Positions 57,801 to 64,000 of a stretch of 64,000 bases of DNA are shown piece after piece. This stretch comes from Luidia sarsii (Eukaryota > Echinodermata > Asteroidea > Paxillosida > Luidiidae). The stretch covers positions 19,417,493 through 19,481,492 of the forward strand of contig OX465102.1 of NCBI GenBank assembly GCA_949987565.1, written 5' to 3'. The notes below the pieces were generated by a model that worked only from the letters and a program-made list of their open reading frames with translations, was not told the DNA's origin and did not search any database. Position 1 is the first letter of the stretch, and the number at the start of each line of letters is the position of its first letter. The translations under genes were made by a program, and so were the position numbers.

Positions 57801-60800
57801 GTGCATGTGGTCTTTGAAACTAAATACATCCCACCCAAGCTTGTGATTATAGATTGTACAATTAACATTAACAATAGAAAGCCAGAGAAAATCATTGTCA
57901 GAGACTGATTTTTGTGAAGAACAAACAAGGATATAACATTATTTGGACCGGGATTTCAATTAAAATATAGCTGGCAAGTTACCCAACACAAATGACTTGT
58001 GAGCTTGACGGTTTTTGTTTTTGTTTTGTATGTTTTTGTAGGTTAAAGATAACTCATCAGTTGGTGACTTGAGCACACTCCTGCAAGACAGAACACTCAC
58101 ATCTACACAGCCAGGACAACCAGTGAGGTCATCTCAGGGTACATGTACTGCAACTGCTGGTCTTGCCATACATTCTCCTTCAGCTGGCAAGTTGAGTCCA
58201 CTCCTGGAAGATGAACCACTCACATCTAGCCAACCCTTACAACCTGTGAGGCCATCTCAGGGTACTTGTACTGCAGCTGCTGGTCTTGCCATACATTCTC
58301 CTTCAGCTGGCAAATCGGGTCCACTCTTGGAAGATGAACCACTCACATCTAGCCAACCCTTACAACCTGTGAGGCCATCTCAGGGTACTTGCACTGCAGC
58401 TGCTGGTCTTGCCATACATTCTCCTTCAGCTGGCAAATCGAGTCCCCTCCATGAAGATGAACCACTCGCATCTAGCCAACCCTTACAACCTGTGAGGCCA
58501 TCTCAGGGTACTTGTACTGCTGCTGCTGGTCTTGCCATACATTCTCCTTCAGCTGGCAAATTGAGTCCACTCCTGGAAGATGAACCACTCACATCTAGCA
58601 AACCCTTACAACCTGTGAGGCCATCTCAGGGTACTTGTTCTGCAGCTGCTGGTCTTGCCATACATTCTCCTTCAGCTGGCAAATCGGGTCCACTCTTGGA
58701 AGATGAACCACTCACATCTAGCCAACCCTTACAATCTGTGAGGCCATCTCAGGGTACTTGCACTGCAGCTGCTGGTCTTGCCATACATTCTCCTTCAGCT
58801 GGCAAATCGAGTCCCCTCCATGAAGATGAACCACTCGCATCTAGCCAACCCTTACAACCTGTGAGGCCATCTCAGGGTACTTGTACTGCTGCTGCTGGTC
58901 TTGCCATACATTCTCCTTCAGCTGGCAAATTGAGTCCACTCCTGGAAGATGAACCACTCACATCTAGCCAACCCTTACAACCTGTGAGGCCATCTCAGGG
59001 TACTTGTTCTGCAGCTGCTGGTCTTGCCATACATTCTCCTTCAGCTGGCAAATCGGGTCCACTCGTGGAAGATGAACCACTCACATCTAGCCAACCCTTA
59101 CAACCTGTGAGGCCATCTCAGGGTACTTGTTCTGCAGCTGCTGGTCTTGCCATACATTCTCCTTCAGCTGGCAAATCGGGTCCACTCGTGGAAGATGAAC
59201 CACTCACATCTAGCCAACCCTTACAACCTGTGAGGCCATCTCAGGGTACTTGCACTGCAGCTGCTGGTCTTGCCATACATTCTCCTTCAGCTGGCAAATC
59301 GGGTCCACTCTTGGAAGATGAACCACTCACATCTAGCCAACCCTTACAACCTGTGAGGCCATCTCAGGGTACTTGTTCTGCAGCTGCTGGTCTTGCCATA
59401 TATTCTCCTTCAGCTGGCAAATCGGGTCCACTCTTGGAAGATGAACCACTCACATCTAGCCAACCCTTACAACCTGTGAGGCCATCTCAGGGTACTTGTA
59501 CTGCAGCTGCTGGTCTTGCCATACATTCTCCTTCAGCTGGCAAATCGGGTCCACTCTTGGAAGATGAACCACTCACATCTAGCCAACCCTTACAACCTGT
59601 GAGGCCATCTCAGGGTACTTGTACTGCAGCTGCTGGTCTTGCCATACATTCTCCTTCAGCTGGCAAATTGGGTCCACTCTTGGAAGATGAACCACTCACA
59701 TCTAGCCAACCCTTACAACCTTTGAGGCCATCTCAGGGTACTTGTTCTGCAGCTGCTGGTCTTGCCATACATTCTCCTTCAGCTGGCGAATCGGGTCCAC
59801 TCTTGGAAGATGAACCACTCACATCTAGCCAACCCTTACAACCTGTGAGGCCATCTCAGGGTACTTGTACTGCAGCTGCTGGTCTTGCCATACATTCTCC
59901 TTCAGCTGGCAAATCGGGTCCACTCTTGGAAGATGAACCACTCACATCTAGCCAACCCTTACAACCTGTGAGGCCATCTCAGGGTACTTGTTCTGCAGCT
60001 GCTGGTCTTGCCATACATTCTCCTTCAGCTGGCAAATCGGGTCCACTCTTGGAAGATGAACCACTCACATCTAGCCAACCCTTACAACCTGTGAGGCCAT
60101 CTCAGGGTACTTGTTCTGCAGCTGCTGGTCTTGCCATACATTCTCCTTCAGCTGGCAAATCGGGTCCACTCTTGGAAGATGAACCACTCACATCTAGCCA
60201 ACCCTTACAACCTGTGAGGCCATCTCAGGGTACTTGCACTGCAGCTGCTGGTCTTGCCATACATTCTCCTTCAGCTGGCATATTGAGTCCACTCCTGGAA
60301 GATGAACCACTCACATCTGGACAACTTGTACAACCTGTGAGGCCATCTACGGGCACTGCTGCTTGCCTTGCTGTACATGCTAATGTTGCTGAGTCGTCCG
60401 ATGAAAACTTTACAGATGACAGTTCAGACTATCTTCCCGGCTCATCATCTGATGAGTCTGACGCTGGGTCATCTGATGAATTGGAGGGGTATCATAGATC
60501 CCCGAGTCCCATCATACCCATGCCACGAGAAAGAAGCTGGCGACACCATGCCACAGAGACAAAGCCTTCACAATCGGAACCTGACAGTAGAAGCCCTGAA
60601 GTCTCATCAAGCTCAGATATTGTTGTTTTGATGACATCAAATGAGGGTGGCCGTCAATGGGATAAGCCTCAGTACTGCCCATTTTGCCAAACGAAACAGA
60701 AAAAGCTCCCACGCCACTTGGCATCTCCGATGCACAGAAATGAAGCACAGGTGAAGGCATGGCTCTCTACAACTGATGAACAGGAGAAGAAGCAACAACT

Positions 60801-63591
60801 GACGCTAATGCGAAATTATGGGAATTTTTTGCATAATTCATCAGTTTTGCAAGCAGGCAAAGGAACACTTATTGTGGTGTACCGCCCCACATTCCGTGCG
60901 AACCCTGAAGATTATCTGCCTTGCCAGCATTGCTATGGCTACTTTGCGAAGTCCGATCTTTGGAAGCACAAGTGCTCTCAAAAGCCAAAGGATGAATCAG
61001 ATGAACCTTGTTCGACAAAAAGAACAAAGAGAACCATGCACTGTCAGCCTGGAAGAATGCTTCTCCCATGCACGCCCGGAGTAAGCCAGCGCACTCATGA
61101 GATACTTTCCAAGATGAACACTGATAAAGTTTCTCAGCTCGTCAAATCTGACCGATTAATAAAGATGTTTGCGCAGAAGCTTACAATGAAACACGGCCAC
61201 ACTCAAGACCAGGAGGGATACATCAGACAAAGAGTAAGGGAGGTTGCAAGAGCAGTGCTTGAGTACAGAGAGCTGACAAACACAAGAAATGCTGAGTTAG
61301 CAGACCTGATCTGCCCAAGGAAATTTGAAGATGTAATACGTGCAACAAGAATCACTGCGGGTTTCAATGCTGATACTAACCTGTATACAACACCGAGTTT
61401 GGCATTGAAGATAGGTCACAGCTTAAAAACCTGCGCTGAAATACTCTGTGGTGAAGCACTAATGACGGGGGACGATACCCTCGAGAAAAAATGCAAAGCA
61501 TTTGTTTCGCTATACTCCACACAGTGGGAGGATCAAGTTAGTCACCATGCTTTGCGTACCTTGCACGAAGCAAAAAGGAACAACCCAAAGTTGTTACCAT
61601 TGACAGACGACATAGTTAAGTTGTCCCGCTTTCTTAAGTCGGAGGCTGCTTCTAGAGAGGAGGTGCTGAATAATGCAACTGAGCCAGCAGAGATCCAGAA
61701 AGCATGGCGTAGACTTGCAGAAGTTCTCCTAACCCATGTCATCGTGTTTAATAGAAAGCGACCAGGAGAAGTTGCGAAGATGACATTGGAAGACTATAAT
61801 AAGTGTACCAGTGGTGAAGAAGGCTTAGTAGATGAAGCTTTGACAAAGTGGGAAAAAGCACTATGCAGGTGTCTCTGGCGTGTTGAAATTGTCGGAAAAC
61901 GATCCAGAACTGTGGCAGTCCTTTTCACTAATTCCATGAAGCATGCGTTAGACACACTGACAACTAAAAGGAGTGAAGCAGGAATCAATGACAGCAATAC
62001 CTACCTGTTTGCAGCCCGATGTGGAGTCGGTCATCTGAGGGGTCCAGACACTGTCCGTGAGCATGCCATGTGCTGTGGTGCAGAACAACCAGGATTTCTA
62101 CGCGCCACAAGGTTAAGGAAGCACATCGCGACTGTCTCGCAGATTATGAATCTGCAGGAGAATGAGCTAGATATACTTGCAAATTTCCTTGGTCACGATG
62201 TTCGGACCCACAGGCAATATTACCGCCTACCCGAATCGACATTACAAGTTGCTAAAGTTTCAAAAGTTCTCTTGAAGATGGAGAGGGGAGATATCCAGAG
62301 CCTGGCAGGGAAAAGTCTCTCTGATGTCTGCCTCAATCCCTTAGAAGGTAAATTAAGGAAGTAAGGCCTGTATATCAAGTTAGCTTACAAAATGATTCAC
62401 AGTGGTGGTTCTTCTCTAACTTAAGTTTATAATTACCCTTTTGAGAATAGAGCAAACATGTACTTATGAAAGCACTGCATGAAACTTTGGAGAAAAGGTG
62501 GAATTAGGAAGGAACGCCACTATGGCAGCATACTCTGGATTTGCTGACCCGTGTCTCACATCTCCCTGCTGAATCACTTGCCGATCATTCCATAATTGCC
62601 TGTGATTTCTTTTTTTTCAGAGTATGACACTGATGCACAATCTGATGACTCGGATCAGTCAGATGCTGATCTGCCACAAGAGCCACTGGTGACCTCCACA
62701 CAGGGCAGAAAACGAAAAGGTATGTATGCCTCTAAGTTTAAGCGACCAGTATGTGTCTGAAATCTAGATAGTTTCAGGCCTGGACCTTAGTGGAGGCCAC
62801 TGGAGGAATGCAGGCCGTGCCCCAGCACACTGGCCTGTATGCCCCTCGGAAAATAATAACCACTTTTCAGTGCTACTAGGCCTTTCATTGGAGCTTCACC
62901 ACACAAAATTTCAGCATAAGTTTTTCAACTGGCCTATCTTCAATGCCAAGCTCGGTGTTGTATACAGGCAGGGATGGGTCCTCTCTTTTTTGATGAAAAT
63001 CCTGAGGAATGCAGTGCACTTTGTAGCTCATGACTCACTTTTGGAGTCCTGTTAATTTTGCACATGCTCAGTTTCCCCTTATGAGTCAGTGCTTATGCCT
63101 GCTTCTTTAAGAAAAATATCAAATTAATAGGCCTCAAGCCCCCCTTCAACAACATTTTTTTTTTTAATTTTGCTCTTTTATTCAAAGGGAGATTTTTGCA
63201 CCAAAATTTGATCTACTGCATTGCTCATATTCATCATGGAACAATGCTTTGTCTTCAGAAGGTGGAAGGGGTGCATTTGTGCAGTCCAGAATGCATTACT
63301 GATAATTATGAGCAGGTGATACACTTAATCATTGTTATTAAACCTGCAGGTGCACTTGACCAGCAGCGGGAACCCCAAAAGAAGAGATCCTGGAGTGACA
63401 GAGAAAAGCAGGCTGTAGTAAGACATCTTGGTGGCTACCTGCGGAGTCGTAAGGTGCCAGGGAAAGCTCCAATAATGAAAGCCTTCAATGCTGAGCCAGT
63501 TCCCTTCGCAAATCGGTCATGGAAGAATGTTAAAGACTTCGTAAGGCATCACATCAGTAAGAAAGACCCAGTGGGCTTTCTTAAATCCTAA
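54882..63591 (+). CDS. SET methyltransferase / tyrosine-recombinase fusion gene
   Basis: Six exons join with agreeing phases: 54882-54996 (ATG; phase 1), 56045-56195 (phase 2), 56996-57182 (phase 0), 58042-62347 (phase 1), 62621-62719 (phase 1) and 63350-63591 (TAA), giving 1699 residues. The order is a basic N-terminus (MIRTRRSRRVSPLIEAEKF), a SET domain (about 39-150), 19 repeats of 41 residues (161 to about 924), an acidic Ser-rich linker, two zinc-finger-like motifs (about 1029-1130), a Crypton-type tyrosine-recombinase-like domain (about 1170-1565), an acidic exon (YDTDAQSDDSDQSDAD) with RKRK, and a basic module (1620-1699). A TTGTTACAG acceptor precedes the ATG, so a 5' non-coding exon is likely. 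It is presumably a nuclear DNA-binding protein. I recall related SET or recombinase-like proteins in fish and invertebrates. If intron 4 is retained, the frame ends four codons later at 62364. Confidence 0.8.
56045..57182 (+). other. SET domain exons (KMT5A-like)
   Basis: Exon 2 gives GYGVFTTRDFEKGSFLLQYR and FHFKYNKNNYR. Exon 3 gives IDASKDNCLAKYINDEHRHP, NCRMKR, HLCLFALIDIKKDTELRYDY and GQDEYPWRK. These are the SET-N, SET-I and SET-C segments of a lysine methyltransferase closest in pattern to KMT5A, including ELxYDYG at the end. The usual NHSxxPN motif reads NDEHRHPN, so the His after the SAM-binding Asn is Asp. No post-SET cysteines are present, as in KMT5A. Retaining intron 2 would stop the protein at 56241. 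Confidence 0.85.
57368..57560. repeat. intronic palindrome-bearing repeat
   Basis: GGGGCCAACTTCATAAAGCA starts a block containing the palindrome CAAATCACCATGGTGATTTG (57424-57443) and ending near CAATCGTAACTCAGCTTACG. It resembles the MITE ends at 54233 and lies in the intron between the SET exons and the large exon. Confidence 0.45.
58078..60360 (+). repeat. 123-bp coding minisatellite, 19 units of 41 aa
   Basis: The unit is LLEDEPLTSSQPLQPVRPSQ followed by GTCTAAAGLAIHSPSAGKSGP. The first and last units are degenerate and 17 are near-identical. Variants (LHEDEPLA, LVEDEPL, TCS/TCT, GKSSP/GKLSP) are shared between units three apart at the start of the array, showing a 369-bp higher-order duplication (58312-58680 and 58681-59049). 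Every unit is in frame. The unit is hydrophilic and Ser/Pro-rich, and probably a disordered spacer. Each unit has one Cys. Confidence 0.95.
60650..61020 (+). other. two zinc-finger-like motifs
   Basis: YCPFCQTKQKKLPRHLASPM then H at about residues 1028-1048 is a CxxC...H...H pattern. PCQHCYGYFAKSDLWKHKC at about 1111-1130 is a CxxC...HxC pattern. They lie between the acidic Ser-rich linker and the recombinase-like domain and probably bind DNA. Confidence 0.65.
61090..62347 (+). other. Crypton-type tyrosine-recombinase-like domain
   Basis: An alpha-helical N-terminal part (HEILSKMNTDKVSQLVKSDR) precedes the catalytic-fold signatures. These are box I VIVFNRKRPGEVAKM (R1391 followed by PGE), a strand pair with a candidate Lys (VEIVGKRSRTVAVLF), box II ATRLRKHIATVSQ (R1510, but Thr in place of the usual His three residues earlier), GH at 1535-1536, and HRQYYRLP with Y1544/Y1545. 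This is the R..K..HxxR..H..Y layout of tyrosine recombinases, as in Cryptons and their domesticated relatives. Whether it still cuts DNA is unknown. Confidence 0.75.
63350..63591 (+). other. last exon, basic DNA-binding-like module
   Basis: The exon encodes the last 80 residues, including KKRSWSDREKQAVVRHLGGY, RSRKVPGKAPIMKAF and NRSWKNVKDFVRHHISKK. WSDREKQAVVRHLG and the Trp spacing recall a Myb/SANT-like fold. I recall the same tail (W.dEE..AV.rhl....r.GKVPGK, NR.WK.vK..V.N) on other recombinase-like fish and invertebrate proteins. The acceptor TAAACCTGCAG is in phase with the 62621-62719 exon. Confidence 0.65.
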
Positions 63592-63752
63592 ATTCTGTTG
63601 TATTCACATTAATCACTTCACTTTTGCTTTTACCAGTATTTTAGCCAGCTTTTTGGTATTCGTATACCAATGCGAGATTGAAGGCCCAGGTGCATCTCAT
63701 TTTTTTTTTTTTTACAGCATCAAAGAGGGATCAAAAATGCAAAATTTCATTC

Positions 63753-64000
63753 TGCAGAAGTTCTTTTAAAAATGTCAGTTACAAATGTTAAAAATAAGAA
63801 GAGAAATTCCAAGAAAGACAAGGAGTCAATGTCCATTTTTGTTTCTTTTCTTTGAACTGACAACTGTTTTTTTGGATGCAGAAGTTCTTATTTTTGTCAG
63901 TTACAAATGTTAAAACAAAGGTACCTCGACATGTCGAGATAAATTCAAAGAAAGACAAGGAAGTCAATGAACATTTTTGTTTCTTTTCTTTGAACTGACA
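63753..64000. repeat. two tandem ~110-125-bp units at window end
   Basis: Units at 63753-63862 and 63877-64000 share TGCAGAAGTTCTT, GTCAGTTACAAATGTTAAAA, AAAGAAAGACAAGGA and end TTTCTTTTCTTTGAACTGACA. The array probably continues beyond the window. Just upstream, GATTGAAGGCCCAGGTGCAT (63674) also occurs at 51634. Confidence 0.8.

Noticed and set aside
58069..60360. CRISPR-like array because of regular repeats
   Set aside because: The 123-bp units are contiguous, in frame and without unique spacers, and the genome is eukaryotic; it is a coding minisatellite.
60368..61084. Short frames overlapping the large exon
   Set aside because: They are out-of-frame shadows of the 58042-62347 exon.

Overview
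The window is eukaryotic nuclear DNA, most likely from a marine invertebrate deuterostome (an echinoderm such as a sea star would fit, but this is inference). The signs are AT-rich intronic sequence, many TACATG-type simple repeats, GT..AG introns with polypyrimidine tracts, and a dense load of mobile elements typical of such genomes: Penelope, Harbinger, Tc1/mariner, piggyBac, LINEs, tRNA-SINEs and foldback MITEs. There are no operons, Shine-Dalgarno sites or CRISPR arrays.

Two spliced host-type genes frame the window, both on the + strand. The first (about 1-11020, 5' end outside the window) has short exons at 296-416, 866-1084, 1775-1842, 7348-7637 and 10928-11020. It ends in a Glu-rich tract and an acidic tail, and I do not recognise it. 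One of its introns carries a 4-kb transposon-like unit (about 3121-7139) with a 665-codon RNase H-like transposase ORF, flanked by clustered copies of a 15-bp motif GTCACACACGTAACC.

The second and most remarkable gene (54882-63591) can be reconstructed from six exons whose splice phases all agree, giving a 1699-residue protein. Its order is an N-terminal KMT5A-like SET methyltransferase domain, 19 tandem 41-residue repeats encoded by a 123-bp coding minisatellite, two C2H2/C2HC-type zinc-finger-like motifs, a Crypton-type tyrosine-recombinase-like domain, and a basic C-terminal module in its own exon. This chromatin-writer plus recombinase fusion is the best candidate for an under-described system.

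Between them (about 11-48 kb) lies a graveyard of mobile elements: a mariner-type pseudogene with an orphan histone-type 3' stem-loop beside it (12.2-13 kb); a Harbinger relic with its MADF partner (15.2-16.3 kb); a LINE 3' end (16.9-17.7 kb); a 5'-truncated Penelope-like element with an intact RT/GIY-YIG reading frame and a 13-bp target duplication (18039-20204); a broken Tc1 copy (21-22.1 kb); a 6.3-kb Harbinger element with terminal inverted repeats and two convergent genes (22.1-28.4 kb); a small MITE (28.5-29 kb); a piggyBac relic (29.8-31.2 kb); another Harbinger fragment (38 kb); a second Tc1 copy (41 kb); and a LINE inserted into a Harbinger first exon (43.7-46 kb). From 47 to 54.5 kb come a foldback element, two exons of an unknown gene, tRNA-derived SINE pieces, a 20-bp-class minisatellite and small MITEs, up to the SET/recombinase gene.

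Assignments rest on reading motifs and splice signals by eye. No database search was possible, and family names are recollection-based.
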